A model generated the notes under the pieces. It was not told where the DNA came from. It saw nothing but the letters and a program-made list of their open reading frames with translations, and did not search any database. A DNA stretch of 64,000 bases from Mucilaginibacter tundrae (GTDB lineage: Bacteria > Bacteroidota > Bacteroidia > Sphingobacteriales > Sphingobacteriaceae), in NCBI RefSeq assembly GCF_013408825.1, contig NZ_JACCBZ010000008.1:1-64000 (forward strand). Reading direction: 5' to 3'. The translations under genes were made by a program, and so were the position numbers. Below, piece by piece: positions 45,012 to 54,208 of this stretch (position 1 is the first letter of the stretch; every line of letters starts with the position of its first letter).

Positions 45012-45833
45012 ATGAAAACAATTAAATTCCTAATTACAGCTATTCTAATATCCACGATGTTCAGCGGCTGCACTTTTATCTCAAACAGTTTTGATTTTAA
45101 GAGTAAAACCGAAACCTTTGTTAACGCTATACTGGCAAAGAATTACGATAAATGTATTTCGTTAATGACTTTTCCTGTAAATGCTCATCCAAATAATGAC
45201 ACCCTGAAAGCGCAATTTGCTAACCTTAATAATATGCTGGTTAGCCATTTTGGGGATAAGCTTAACTATACCTTTGTCAGTGCTCAAAAAATTTTTACAA
45301 CCGATAATTCCGGTTCTACACCTGAAGGCCAAACGTTAGCATTTATACAAATTGATAATTCAAGTTATGTAGGCGAAGTGAAATTAATGTTTGATGATAA
45401 AACATTAAAAGTAACAAGCTTTTATGTAATGGATGTTTATGAGCAAAAGGGAACCATGTTATATTATTGGCTGTTTGGTGTTTTGGTGTTGGGGGTTTTA
45501 GCTTTTAATATTTATATGATAGTTAAATTAAAAAAGAGCAAAGCACCTAAAAAATGGATTGGTTATCTATTAATCATATTATTGAATGTGCCAACGTTAA
45601 GTTATTTCCCGGTTAATGGATTCCATTTAAACATATTGAGTTTTCAATTTATGTTGGGGATTAGTTTTTTATCAGCTGGTTATATAAATTCCTATTTCGC
45701 ATTTGGTCTGCCTTTAGGCGGATTAATAGTTTTATATAAACTAAGTACCACACGATACGAGGAGAAACTTGAAAATCAACCAGTGTTATATGAAAGATTA
45801 GAGGGATCGGGTGACGATGTTAATAATATATAG
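45012..45833 (+). CDS. Lipoprotein with C-terminal membrane helices, unknown
   Basis: A 273-residue protein. MKTIKFLITAILISTMFSGC gives a lipobox with Cys20. Residues 30-145 form a soluble domain (FVNAILAKNYDKCISLM resembles DUF3887-like small folds, a guess), followed by four hydrophobic segments (about 150-250). A protein with both a lipid anchor and several membrane helices is uncommon; if the lipobox is used, it would sit in the inner membrane. No partner genes; lpdA follows with its own promoter. Confidence 0.7.
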   Translation: MKTIKFLITAILISTMFSGCTFISNSFDFKSKTETFVNAILAKNYDKCISLMTFPVNAHPNNDTLKAQFANLNNMLVSHFGDKLNYTFVSAQKIFTTDNSGSTPEGQTLAFIQIDNSSYVGEVKLMFDDKTLKVTSFYVMDVYEQKGTMLYYWLFGVLVLGVLAFNIYMIVKLKKSKAPKKWIGYLLIILLNVPTLSYFPVNGFHLNILSFQFMLGISFLSAGYINSYFAFGLPLGGLIVLYKLSTTRYEEKLENQPVLYERLEGSGDDVNNI

Positions 45834-45877
45834 GTATTTTATAAAGATTAATTGACCCTGTTGTAACACTATTACGT

Positions 45878-45907
45878 TTTGTTAGCAACTGATAATGCTT
45901 AACTTTG
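45878..45907 (+). promoter_or_regulatory. Promoter of lpdA
   Basis: TTTG at 45878-45881, an 18-bp spacer and TAACTTTG at 45900-45907 match the Bacteroidota consensus. The ATG is 19 bp downstream. Confidence 0.8.
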
Positions 45908-45926
45908 CGTTCCAAAATACTCTACT

Positions 45927-47330
45927 ATGCAATATGATGTAATCGTTATCGGTTCAGGCCCAGGTGGCTATGTAGCCGCTATACGTTGTGCCCAATTAGG
46001 TTTAAAAACAGCCTGTATCGAAAAATATTCAACTTTTGGTGGCACCTGCCTTAATGTAGGTTGTATCCCATCAAAAGCATTGCTTGACTCAAGTGAACAT
46101 TATTACAACGCTTCACACTCCTTCAAAACGCATGGTATCAACCTGGATAATTTATCGGTTGATATGGCGCAGATGATGAAGCGCAAAACGGAGGTTGTCG
46201 CGAAAAATACCGGTGGCATTACCTTCCTTTTCAAAAAGAATAAAATTGATTCATACCAGGGTGTTGGCTCTTTTAAAGATAAAAACACCATCATCATTAA
46301 AAAAGAAGATGGTACCGAGCAAGAAATTACCGGGACTAATGTTATTATAGCTACCGGATCAAAACCGTCGAGCTTGCCATTTTTAAAAGTTGATAAAAAA
46401 CGCATTATTACTTCAACCGAAGCATTAACCGTTACCGAAGTGCCTAAGCACCTGATCCTGATCGGCGGCGGTGTTATCGGTTTGGAATTGGGTTCGGTTT
46501 ACTCACGTTTGGGTGCCAAGGTTTCTGTAATTGAATTTATGGATGGTATCATCCCAACCATGGATAAAGGTTTAGGTAAGGAATTGCAACGCGTGTTATC
46601 GAAACAAGGCTTAGAATTTTACACTGGTCATAAAGTTACCGGTGCTACTGTAAAAGGTAAGGAAGTTACCGTAACTTTTGATGCGCCAAACGGCGAGAAA
46701 AAAGAACTGAAGGGTGATTACTGCCTGGTTGCGGTTGGCCGTATAGCTTATACCGATAACTTAGGTTTAGATAAAATAGGCATCACTGTTGAAGAACGCG
46801 GCAGAAAAATTACTGTTAACGATCACATGGAAACCAGTGTTAAAGGTGTTTATGCTATTGGTGACGTGATCCGCGGTGCGATGCTCGCACACAAAGCTGA
46901 AGATGAAGGTACCATGGTTGCTGAAATCATCGCCGGACAAAAACCACACATTAACTACAACCTGATACCAGGCGTAGTTTACACATGGCCGGAAGTTGCC
47001 GCTGTTGGACAAACTGAAGAGCAATTGAAAGAGCATGGCGTAAAATATAAAACCGGTTCGTTCCCTTTCCGCGCCGCGGGCAGGGCAGTAGCCAGCGGTG
47101 ACCTGGACGGTTTTGTTAAGGTTTTGGCTGATGCGACTACCGACGAGATCTTAGGTGTACACATTATCGGTCCTCGTGCAGCGGATATGATCGCCGAGGC
47201 GGTTATCGCGATGGAGTTCCGCGCATCTGCTGAGGATGTATCGCGTTCAAGCCACGCGCACCCAACTTATACCGAGGCTATGCGTGAAGCTTGTTTAGCA
47301 GCAACAGATAACAGGCCAATACATATTTAG
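45927..47330 (+). CDS. lpdA: Dihydrolipoyl dehydrogenase
   Basis: A 467-residue flavoprotein, the E3 subunit of 2-oxoacid dehydrogenase and glycine-cleavage complexes. FAD motif GSGPGGYVAA, redox disulfide GGTCLNVGCIPSK, NAD motif IGGGVIGLELGSVYSRLG and the catalytic His/Glu pair in HAHPTYTEAM are all intact. It is a monocistronic gene with a strong promoter and terminator, so it likely serves several complexes encoded elsewhere. Confidence 0.97.
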   Translation: MQYDVIVIGSGPGGYVAAIRCAQLGLKTACIEKYSTFGGTCLNVGCIPSKALLDSSEHYYNASHSFKTHGINLDNLSVDMAQMMKRKTEVVAKNTGGITFLFKKNKIDSYQGVGSFKDKNTIIIKKEDGTEQEITGTNVIIATGSKPSSLPFLKVDKKRIITSTEALTVTEVPKHLILIGGGVIGLELGSVYSRLGAKVSVIEFMDGIIPTMDKGLGKELQRVLSKQGLEFYTGHKVTGATVKGKEVTVTFDAPNGEKKELKGDYCLVAVGRIAYTDNLGLDKIGITVEERGRKITVNDHMETSVKGVYAIGDVIRGAMLAHKAEDEGTMVAEIIAGQKPHINYNLIPGVVYTWPEVAAVGQTEEQLKEHGVKYKTGSFPFRAAGRAVASGDLDGFVKVLADATTDEILGVHIIGPRAADMIAEAVIAMEFRASAEDVSRSSHAHPTYTEAMREACLAATDNRPIHI

Positions 47331-47372
47331 GATTTCGGAATTTCGATTTCGGATTTGATTTTTTGATTTATT

Positions 47373-47408
47373 AAAAGCAGAAACAATTCAGGTTGTTTCT
47401 GCTTTTTT
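47373..47408 (+). terminator. Terminator of lpdA
   Basis: A perfect 14-bp stem (47373-47386 with 47393-47406) followed by T residues, only a few bases before the crtZ start. Confidence 0.9.
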
Positions 47409-47413
47409 AGTTT

Positions 47414-47848
47414 ATGCAGGTTTTGATCAATATAGGAATAGTTATAATTACCATTGCTTTAATGGAGTTACTTTCCTGGGGGATGCATAAATATTTATTT
47501 CACGGGCCTTTGTGGTTCATTCATAAAACGCATCATCAACAAAAGCATAGTTGGTTTGAATGGAATGACCTCTTTAGTATTTTATTTGCATCGATCGCAT
47601 TATGGCTGATATGGCTTGGGCATATTGCATTGGATTATCGCTTTTGGATAGGTACCGGGATCAGTACTTATGGGATCATCTATTTTATATTTCACGATTG
47701 GTTTATCCACAACCGTTTTAAATCATTCAAAACTAATAACAGATATTTATTGAAGATACGTCGTGCGCATAAAATTCATCATAAATCGATGGAGCGGGAT
47801 AACGCGGAGGAGTTTGGGTTGTTGATTACGGAGAAGGAATATAAATAA
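47414..47848 (+). CDS. crtZ: Beta-carotene hydroxylase
   Basis: A 144-residue di-iron membrane enzyme that hydroxylates the beta-ionone ring of carotene to zeaxanthin. Four histidine clusters are visible: HKYLFH, HKTHH, HDWFIH and HKIHH, embedded in hydrophobic segments. Size and motifs match the Bacteroidota CrtZ group within the fatty-acid hydroxylase superfamily. No other carotenoid gene is nearby, so the pigment pathway is encoded elsewhere. It starts 6 bp after the lpdA terminator. Confidence 0.85.
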   Translation: MQVLINIGIVIITIALMELLSWGMHKYLFHGPLWFIHKTHHQQKHSWFEWNDLFSILFASIALWLIWLGHIALDYRFWIGTGISTYGIIYFIFHDWFIHNRFKSFKTNNRYLLKIRRAHKIHHKSMERDNAEEFGLLITEKEYK

Positions 47849-47850
47849 GT

Positions 47851-47885
47851 AAAACTTACGATGTCTTTAAGACTTCGTAAGTTTT
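47851..47885. terminator. Bidirectional terminator between crtZ and the sugar transporter
   Basis: AAAACTTACGA (47851-47861) pairs with TCGTAAGTTTT (47875-47885), with GTC/GAC extending the stem inside. The A and T flanks suit both converging genes. Confidence 0.8.
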
Positions 47886-47894
47886 GTAGAATGC

Positions 47895-49190
47895 TTATAC
47901 GGCTATAATATGCTTACCCTTTTTATATCCAACAGTAGCAAAGTATAGGATGAACAAATAAATAGGGATCAGGATCCAATAGGAGATCTGCGCTGCCATT
48001 TCAGGGCCTTGAGATGCTTTGCATGCATCAACCAATAAACCGTATAGCGGCGGGAATACTGCGGCACCGGCTATACCCATTACTAGTAATGATGAACCTA
48101 TCTTGGTAAATCTACCCAAACCAGATAATGCCAACGGCCAAATTGCAGGCCACATTAATGAGTTGGCCAAACCTAGAAGTGCTATACATGCGATAGAAAT
48201 ATATTTAGGAGCGAATATGGCTACCACGGTTAATATTACACCCAGTAACGCTGAACATACCAGTGCTTTTTGTTGGGTGATGTATTTGGGGATAAATATT
48301 ATCCCAGCGATATAACCAATAACCATAAAGGCTAATGTGCATGATGCAAGGTAACGCGCTTCGGAAAGTGGGATATGATGCGCGACGCCGTAACTAATAA
48401 TAGAGTCGCCGGCTATAACCTCGGCACCCACGTAAAAGAACAATGCTATTACACCTATTATTAAGTGAGGAAAATTAAATATGCTGGTTTTGCTTGAGTT
48501 TGCCGCTGCTAAAGTTTCATCTTCATGGTCAGTGTCAATTTCAGGCAGGCCTGAGAAGTAGATGAGTATACCTAATATCACCAGTACAATAACGATCAAT
48601 ACATAAGGTACGATTACCCTTGATGCCAGCTCATTTAATTGAGTTACTTTTTCTGCGCTATTAAGGGTAGCCAATTTGGCGTTAAAAGAGTCGATATTGC
48701 TCAATACAACTGATCCTAATGCAATAGGGGCAAGTACACCGGCAAATTTGTTGAATATGCCCATGATGCTAATGCGCTTCGCGGCGCTTTCAGGCGGGCC
48801 TAAAATAGTGATGTATGGGTTTGATGCAGATTGTAATACCGCCAAACCTGAACCCTGAATAAACAGGCCTAAAAGAAATATGGGATAAATACGGGTTAAT
48901 GCTGCTGGTACAAAAATAAGCGCGCCTGCCGCAATAATGATCAAGCCTACAGCCATGCCGTTTTTAAAACCAAATACTTTTAATAGCCACGCTGACGGTT
49001 TTGCCATTAATAAATAAGCTATATAGAATGCTGAAGCAACTAGATATGATTCGAAGTTGTTTAACTGGCAGGCTATTTTTAAATAAGGTATCAACGTACC
49101 ATTTAACCATGTTACAAAACCGAATACGAAAAATAAAGCGCCGATGATGATAATGGGATTAAGTCCGGATTTTTTAGGAGCGTCTGACAT
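47895..49190 (-). CDS. Sugar MFS transporter, FucP/GluP-like
   Basis: A 431-residue, twelve-helix proton-sugar symporter of the inner membrane. The ATG at 49190 gives MSDAPKKSGLNPIIIIGALF; an upstream in-frame start would add 31 hydrophilic residues. FVFGFVTWLNGTLIPYLKIA, GSGLAVLQSASNPYITILGP and SLMWPAIWPLALSGLGRFT are typical of the FucP group (fucose, glucose, galactose). An expanded cytoplasmic loop with an acidic stretch (DTDHEDE) lies mid-protein. Substrate cannot be fixed from sequence. Confidence 0.9.
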   Translation of the reverse strand: MSDAPKKSGLNPIIIIGALFFVFGFVTWLNGTLIPYLKIACQLNNFESYLVASAFYIAYLLMAKPSAWLLKVFGFKNGMAVGLIIIAAGALIFVPAALTRIYPIFLLGLFIQGSGLAVLQSASNPYITILGPPESAAKRISIMGIFNKFAGVLAPIALGSVVLSNIDSFNAKLATLNSAEKVTQLNELASRVIVPYVLIVIVLVILGILIYFSGLPEIDTDHEDETLAAANSSKTSIFNFPHLIIGVIALFFYVGAEVIAGDSIISYGVAHHIPLSEARYLASCTLAFMVIGYIAGIIFIPKYITQQKALVCSALLGVILTVVAIFAPKYISIACIALLGLANSLMWPAIWPLALSGLGRFTKIGSSLLVMGIAGAAVFPPLYGLLVDACKASQGPEMAAQISYWILIPIYLFILYFATVGYKKGKHIIAV

Positions 49191-49360
49191 ATTTACTTCT
49201 TTAAATTTTTTAATAAGTGTATTTAAGTTCCTAAAATAATAAAAAAAGATTAATGGTTTGGGATTTTTGTTAACGAATTGCAAAATTTAAGGCTAAAACG
49301 TTGCGAAATCGTACTTCACCGATAAATTTTATCAAATTTGCGGCTCAATTAGATTTTAAA

Positions 49361-50380
49361 ATGCTGCAAATTCAACAAAACGTCTCGCTAAAAAACTTTA
49401 ACACTTTCGGTATTGATGTTTCTGCCAAATATTTTGTTGAGATAAATCGCGCCGAACAATTGATAGAACTTTTCTCTGATCCAAAAAGAATGGAGATGAA
49501 ACGCCTGGTGTTGGGTGGAGGTAGCAATATGTTGTTCAGAAAGAATTTTGATGGGCTGGTGATCCACATGAATATCCATGGTATCGACTATCGGATCAAT
49601 AACCAACAGGTATTGGTTGTGGCCGGTGCCGGCGAGGTTTGGAGCGATTTGGTAAACTATTGTGTAAGCAATGGGTTTGCCGGGATGGAAAACCTAAGCC
49701 TGATACCAGGATCAGTGGGAGCATCCCCTGTGCAAAACATCGGGGCTTATGGTGTGGAGCTAAAGGATATCTTCGTTAGTTGTAACGCTTTTGAAATAGC
49801 TACCGGCACCTTTAAAACATTCAGCAAAGCTGATTGCCAGTTTGATTATCGCGATAGCATATTTAAAAATGATATGAAGGGGCATTATATAATTGTGTCC
49901 GTAAAATTCGAACTATCATTAGTGGCTGATATTAAATTGCATTACGGTGCAATTCAAGAGGAATTAATTAATCGCGGAATTACCGCACCTACTATTAAAG
50001 ATGTATCTGAGGTAGTATCACATATACGGGTGTCCAAACTGCCCGATCCGTCAACCATAGGTAATGCGGGTAGCTTTTTCAAAAATCCTGTTATACCTAA
50101 GGATGAATTTAAAATAGTACACGAACATTTTCCGCAGGTTGTTAACTATCCCGCAGGCGACGGCTTTGTTAAACTGGCTGCCGGCTGGTTAATTGAGCAA
50201 TGCGGCTGGAAGGGAAAAGTAGTGGGTAATACCGGTACCTGGCATAATCAGGCATTGGTATTGGTGAACCATGGAGGGGCAACGGGTGCAGAAGTGTACA
50301 ACTTATCGTCGCAAATCATAGACAGTGTGTACAGTAAATTTGGCGTTACACTGGAGCGGGAAGTAAATGTTATTAACTAA
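49361..50380 (+). CDS. murB: UDP-N-acetylenolpyruvoylglucosamine reductase
   Basis: A 339-residue FAD enzyme that completes UDP-MurNAc in peptidoglycan synthesis. The ATG at 49361 gives MLQIQQNVSLKNFNTFGIDV; an earlier in-frame start lacks support. FAD loops VLGGGSNMLF and PGSVGASPVQNIGAYGVEL, the catalytic serine in STIGNAGSFFKNP and a C-terminal Glu in GATGAEVYNL fit type I MurB. It stands alone, outside a mur/dcw cluster. Confidence 0.95.
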   Translation: MLQIQQNVSLKNFNTFGIDVSAKYFVEINRAEQLIELFSDPKRMEMKRLVLGGGSNMLFRKNFDGLVIHMNIHGIDYRINNQQVLVVAGAGEVWSDLVNYCVSNGFAGMENLSLIPGSVGASPVQNIGAYGVELKDIFVSCNAFEIATGTFKTFSKADCQFDYRDSIFKNDMKGHYIIVSVKFELSLVADIKLHYGAIQEELINRGITAPTIKDVSEVVSHIRVSKLPDPSTIGNAGSFFKNPVIPKDEFKIVHEHFPQVVNYPAGDGFVKLAAGWLIEQCGWKGKVVGNTGTWHNQALVLVNHGGATGAEVYNLSSQIIDSVYSKFGVTLEREVNVIN

Positions 50381-50632
50381 CACATCTTTCTAAAACAATT
50401 TTTTATTTATTGATATTTCCTAGTTTTTAATGTTCATAAATCATTTATTGGATTGTCATTTGTGTGTAAATGAGTGTTTTACAATATATTAATTTGATTT
50501 TTGTAATAAAACCAAATTAATGCGATGTGTAGCGACTACACATTGAAAAACCTACATAATACTGTTTATGCTGTAATGTTTTTGGTACATGGTATCATGT
50601 TTGCCTACCTATTAATACAAAACATTAACAGA

Positions 50633-51172
50633 ATGACAAAGATTGAGTTTAACACCCTAGTATTACGTCAAGCAAGTTCATTAAGGTCATACGCCTTACA
50701 CTTTACTCACGACGCTGACGACGCAAACGACCTTGTTCAGGATACAATGTTGAAAGCTATAACTTACTATAATAAGTTTAAAGAAGGCACAAATTTGAAA
50801 GGGTGGTTATATACCATCATGAAAAATACCTTCATCAATAACTATCGCCGTTTTGTTAAAATGAGCACATTTGTTACTAAGTCTGATGAAATTTCATCTC
50901 CAAACTTAGTATTCAGTTCAACAAAAAATCAAGGTGAATCAAAATTCATCATGGACGATATAAAAAGAGCAATGGATCGCTTACCTGCTGATTACTATGT
51001 TCCTTTCACTATGTATTTTGAAGGACACAAATATCACGAGATAGCTGATCATTTAACTATCCCTATCGGAACAGTTAAAACCCGTATACACGTAGCACGT
51101 AAACTATTGAAAAAAGGCTTAAAGGCTTATGATAATGGTGTTAAAAAACCGGTATACGCTGAGGAATATTAA
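50633..51172 (+). CDS. ECF-type RNA polymerase sigma factor
   Basis: A 179-residue sigma factor. Region 2 is SYALHFTHDADDANDLVQDT and GTNLKGWLYTIMKNTFINNY; region 4 is LPADYYVPFTMYFEGHKYHE and IPIGTVKTRIHVARKLLKK. The ATG at 50633 fits the conserved start. The frame stays open 36 codons upstream to an ATG at 50525 and would add a hydrophobic segment; I regard that as untranslated leader. No anti-sigma gene is adjacent, so control may be transcriptional. Target genes unknown. Confidence 0.9.
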   Translation: MTKIEFNTLVLRQASSLRSYALHFTHDADDANDLVQDTMLKAITYYNKFKEGTNLKGWLYTIMKNTFINNYRRFVKMSTFVTKSDEISSPNLVFSSTKNQGESKFIMDDIKRAMDRLPADYYVPFTMYFEGHKYHEIADHLTIPIGTVKTRIHVARKLLKKGLKAYDNGVKKPVYAEEY

Positions 51173-51196
51173 TATTATTAAACTCAATATATAAGA

Positions 51197-51231
51197 AAAG
51201 ACCTGCTTCATTAAAAAAGCAGGTCTTTCTG
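51197..51231 (+). terminator. Terminator of the sigma factor gene
   Basis: AAAGACCTGCTT (51197-51208) pairs with AAGCAGGTCTTT (51217-51228); the T-rich tail is short. Confidence 0.8.
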
Positions 51232-51293
51232 TTTAACAAGCTTTTAGGAATGATAAACGTTTAAATTTATACCTTAGCTACTTTAATTGTATC

Positions 51294-51791
51294 ATGGTGA
51301 AAAAAACAGCCGCGCTATTGTTATTTATTGGATGTAGTTACGCCCATGCCCAAACGGACAGTACACTTGCACATTCTACTGTTAAAAGTATAAGTGATGA
51401 ACGTTATAATGCATTAATAAAAGGGATTGATTTAGATAATATGGCTGCGGTGGCCGAACTGAATCATTACCCGATGCCTGATAAAGTGCTTAGGTACAAA
51501 AAACAGCTTGACTTAAGGCCTACCCAGTTAAGCAAACTTACCGCTATAAATACGGAATTACATCGGAAGCGGGTGGAGATGGGTGGCAACATCATCACCA
51601 ATGAAAAGAAATTAGATGACCTTTTTAGAATGCACCAGGTTGATGACGGTGTAATTATCTTTTATACCAATCGCTACGGCTTATACCAAGGAGAGATAAG
51701 GAATGCTATATTACAGGCTTGCTATAAAACAGAGGAATTATTGAGCGAAGGCCAGCTTAAACAATTAGAAATTCTGGAAAATCATAAATAA
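51294..51791 (+). CDS. Secreted small helical protein, Spy/LTxxQ-like
   Basis: A 165-residue protein with a signal peptide (1-19, ending SYAHA). The mature part is helical; the stretch [20 protein letters not shown] resembles the LTxxQ repeats of Spy/CpxP-type periplasmic chaperones, with [11 protein letters not shown] near the end in the matching position of the second motif. The match is loose, so this is a suggestion. It is a single gene; accA has its own promoter downstream. Confidence 0.65.
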   Translation: MVKKTAALLLFIGCSYAHAQTDSTLAHSTVKSISDERYNALIKGIDLDNMAAVAELNHYPMPDKVLRYKKQLDLRPTQLSKLTAINTELHRKRVEMGGNIITNEKKLDDLFRMHQVDDGVIIFYTNRYGLYQGEIRNAILQACYKTEELLSEGQLKQLEILENHK

Positions 51792-51814
51792 ACTGCATCA
51801 CGTATTATTTTATG

Positions 51815-51822
51815 TAAATTTG
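51815..51822 (+). promoter_or_regulatory. -7 promoter element of accA
   Basis: TAAATTTG matches the consensus. It covers an in-frame TTG at 51820, which rules that codon out as the accA start. Confidence 0.65.
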
Positions 51823-51840
51823 CATCCCTATTTTAACTGT

Positions 51841-52797
51841 ATGAAGATTACATTTGATTTTGAAAAACCGCTTGCCGAGCTGCAACAGCAGATAGAAAAA
51901 GTTAAGCAGGTTGAAGAAAAAAATAACCTTGACATGTCTGCAACTGTTGCAGAATTGCAGGAAAAATTTGAAACTACACAAAAAGAAATATATGCTAACC
52001 TAACCGGTTGGCAAAAAGTGCAAATCTCCCGTCATCCTGAAAGGCCGTATACTTTACAATATATTGAGCTGATGTGCGATGATTTTATTGAGCTGCATGG
52101 CGACCGTACTGTTGGCGACGATAAAGCGATTGTTGGTGGTTTTGGTACAATAAACGGCCAAACCGTGATGATTATCGGTCATCAAAAAGGAAAAAATACT
52201 AAAGAGCGCCAATACCGCAACTTTGGAATGCCAAACCCCGAGGGTTACCGCAAGGCATTAAGGCTGATGAAAATGGCTGAAAAGTTTAACAAGCCAGTTA
52301 TTACTTTAATTGATACTCCCGGAGCATTCCCCGGTTTAGAAGCTGAAGAGCGTGGACAAGGCGAGGCTATTGCCCGTAATTTGTTAGAAATGTCGGTGCT
52401 TAAAGTTCCTATCATCTGTGTAATTATTGGCGAAGGTGCATCAGGTGGTGCATTAGGCATTGGTATTGGTGATAAGGTAATGATGTTGGAAAATTCATGG
52501 TATTCAGTAATTTCACCAGAGAATTGTTCAACCATTTTATGGAAGACCTGGGAAAATAAAGAGCGTGCGGCAGAGGTGTTAAAACTAACTTCTACCGAGA
52601 TGCTGAAGAATAAATTGATTGACGGCATTATTAAAGAACCACTTGGCGGTGCACATCAGGACCCGGTTGCTATGGCATCAACGCTAAAAAAACAACTGTT
52701 AAAAGACCTAAAAACGCTCAAAGAAAAAAATATTGACGAAGTTGTGAATGAGCGAATTGAGAAATTCTGCTCAATGGGCGTTGTAATCGAGGATTAA
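51841..52797 (+). CDS. accA: Acetyl-CoA carboxylase carboxyltransferase, alpha subunit
   Basis: A 318-residue subunit that, with AccD, moves CO2 from biotin to acetyl-CoA in fatty-acid synthesis. The start [20 protein letters not shown] at 51841 is set by the promoter just upstream. Crotonase-fold motifs are [38 protein letters not shown] and [15 protein letters not shown]. Length is standard. accD and accBC are elsewhere. Confidence 0.97.
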   Translation: MKITFDFEKPLAELQQQIEKVKQVEEKNNLDMSATVAELQEKFETTQKEIYANLTGWQKVQISRHPERPYTLQYIELMCDDFIELHGDRTVGDDKAIVGGFGTINGQTVMIIGHQKGKNTKERQYRNFGMPNPEGYRKALRLMKMAEKFNKPVITLIDTPGAFPGLEAEERGQGEAIARNLLEMSVLKVPIICVIIGEGASGGALGIGIGDKVMMLENSWYSVISPENCSTILWKTWENKERAAEVLKLTSTEMLKNKLIDGIIKEPLGGAHQDPVAMASTLKKQLLKDLKTLKEKNIDEVVNERIEKFCSMGVVIED

Positions 52798-52847
52798 GGC
52801 CTTAAAATACTTTTTTCAAATTGTTTTTAAAGTTTGAAAAATCGCCT

Positions 52848-52855
52848 TATATTTG
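52848..52855 (+). promoter_or_regulatory. -7 promoter element of tRNA-Gln
   Basis: TATATTTG is a strong match to TAnnTTTG, 37 bp before the tRNA. The nearest TTG (52821) is slightly too far upstream. Confidence 0.6.
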
Positions 52856-52892
52856 CATTCCTTTTCGGGATGGATAACAAACCAAAGGAGAT

Positions 52893-52963
52893 TGCCTGAT
52901 AGTATAATGGTAGTACGACGGTTTTTGGTACCGTTTGTCTAGGTTCGAATCCTGGTCGGGCAA
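52893..52963 (+). tRNA. tRNA-Gln (anticodon TTG)
   Basis: The cloverleaf is complete: acceptor TGCCTGA with TCGGGCA (one T-G pair), D arm with AATGGTAGTAC, anticodon stem ACGGT with ACCGT around loop TTTTGGT (anticodon TTG), and T arm CTAGG TTCGAAT CCTGG. The CCA end is not encoded. It is the only tRNA I find in the window. Confidence 0.95.
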
Positions 52964-52970
52964 CAGTTTA

Positions 52971-53106
52971 ATTTCGGATTTTAGATTTACGATTTTAGAT
53001 TTTATCTAATTCGTCGATCGGGATCCGAAATTGTTTTTATATAGCATTTGTAATAAGATGTGGGACGAGGTGTCAAATCCGAAATCGTAAATCTAAAATC
53101 CGAAAT
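52971..53106. repeat. Perfect 25-bp inverted repeat between tRNA-Gln and prs
   Basis: Arms 52971-52995 and 53082-53106 are exact reverse complements (arm starts ATTTCGGATTTTAGATTTAC) separated by 86 bp. The right arm ends 5 bp before the prs ATG. A related phrase (ATTTCGATTTCGGATTTG) occurs after lpdA near 47340. No T run, so not a terminator. There is no gene between the arms. Confidence 0.85.
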
Positions 53107-53111
53107 AAAAA

Positions 53112-54056
53112 ATGCCTTTACAATTTAACCCCATTAAGTTATTTGCAGGTTCCGGTACAACAGTATTGGCGCAAAATATTGCCGATGCTTATGGAAAAGA
53201 GTTAGGCGAAGTTGTTCTTTCAAAGTTTAGCGATGGCGAATTCCAGCCACATTTTAATGAGTCGGTGCGTGGGTGTGATGTATTTTTAATACAATCAACC
53301 AATCCGCCTACTGATAATTTAATGGAGTTGCTGATGATGATTGACGCGGCACGCAGAGCTTCGGCGCATTATGTAACCGCGGTTATCCCATATTTTGGGT
53401 TAGCAAGGCAGGATAGAAAAGATAAGCCACGTGTTGCGATAGGTTCAAAACTGGTTGCTAATTTGTTGGTTGCCGCGGGTATTAACCGCATTATGACCAT
53501 GGATTTGCACGCTGCGCAGATACAAGGTTTTTTTGATATACCAGTAGATCACCTGGATGCGTCAATCATATTTGTGCCTTACATCAAAAGCCTGGGTTTA
53601 GGTAATTTAACCATTGCCTCGCCGGATATGGGCGGATCATACAGGGCACGTAGCTTTGCCAAGTTTTTTAACGCTGAGGTTGTTATTTGCGATAAACGCC
53701 GTAAACGCGCTAATGAAATTGAATCAATGACACTGATAGGTGATGTAACCGATCAGGACATTGTGCTGATAGACGATATTTGCGATACCGCAGGTACTTT
53801 AGCAAAAGCGGCAGGATTGATCATGGAGCGTGGCGCACGTAGCGTAAGGGCTGTTTGTACACACCCTGTGTTATCAGGTAAAGCATACGAAACAATAGAA
53901 AACTCTGTATTAGCAGAATTGATTGTTACCGATACCATACCGTTAAAATATAAAAGCGAAAAGATAAGAGTGTTATCAACCGCTAAACTGTTTGCAAGTG
54001 CTATAGAGAATGTAAATGAGCACGGCTCGATAAGCCAGCTTTTTAAAGTAGACTAA
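53112..54056 (+). CDS. prs: Ribose-phosphate pyrophosphokinase
   Basis: A 314-residue enzyme that makes PRPP for nucleotide, His and Trp synthesis. FSDGEFQPHFNESVRGCDVF, YFGLARQDRKDKPR, TMDLHAAQIQGFFDIPVDHL and the PRPP loop LIDDICDTAGTLAKAA are all intact. Length is standard. It is followed by repeat copy C and rplY. Confidence 0.97.
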   Translation: MPLQFNPIKLFAGSGTTVLAQNIADAYGKELGEVVLSKFSDGEFQPHFNESVRGCDVFLIQSTNPPTDNLMELLMMIDAARRASAHYVTAVIPYFGLARQDRKDKPRVAIGSKLVANLLVAAGINRIMTMDLHAAQIQGFFDIPVDHLDASIIFVPYIKSLGLGNLTIASPDMGGSYRARSFAKFFNAEVVICDKRRKRANEIESMTLIGDVTDQDIVLIDDICDTAGTLAKAAGLIMERGARSVRAVCTHPVLSGKAYETIENSVLAELIVTDTIPLKYKSEKIRVLSTAKLFASAIENVNEHGSISQLFKVD

Positions 54057-54059
54057 ACG

Positions 54060-54195
54060 GCCCCACCTAAATCCTCCCGGTAGTGAGGACTTAATAAAGG
54101 CTAAAAATATCTTTCCCGGTAGGAAAGTAATATATATAAGAACAAATAAACAGTTCTCATTAGCCCCTCTCTACCGGAGAGGGGTTGGGTGAGGC
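54060..54195. repeat. Inverted-repeat intergenic element, copy C
   Basis: A 136-bp element: left end GCCCCACCTAAATCCTCCCG, right end GAGAGGGGTTGGGTGAGGC. The right end reversed reads GCCTCACCCAACCCCTCTCC, so the ends form terminal inverted repeats of about 29 bp with mismatches. It resembles copies A and B at 10.1-10.7 kb. It fills the prs-rplY gap. Confidence 0.75.
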
Positions 54196-54208
54196 TTAAA
54201 ACAAACAA

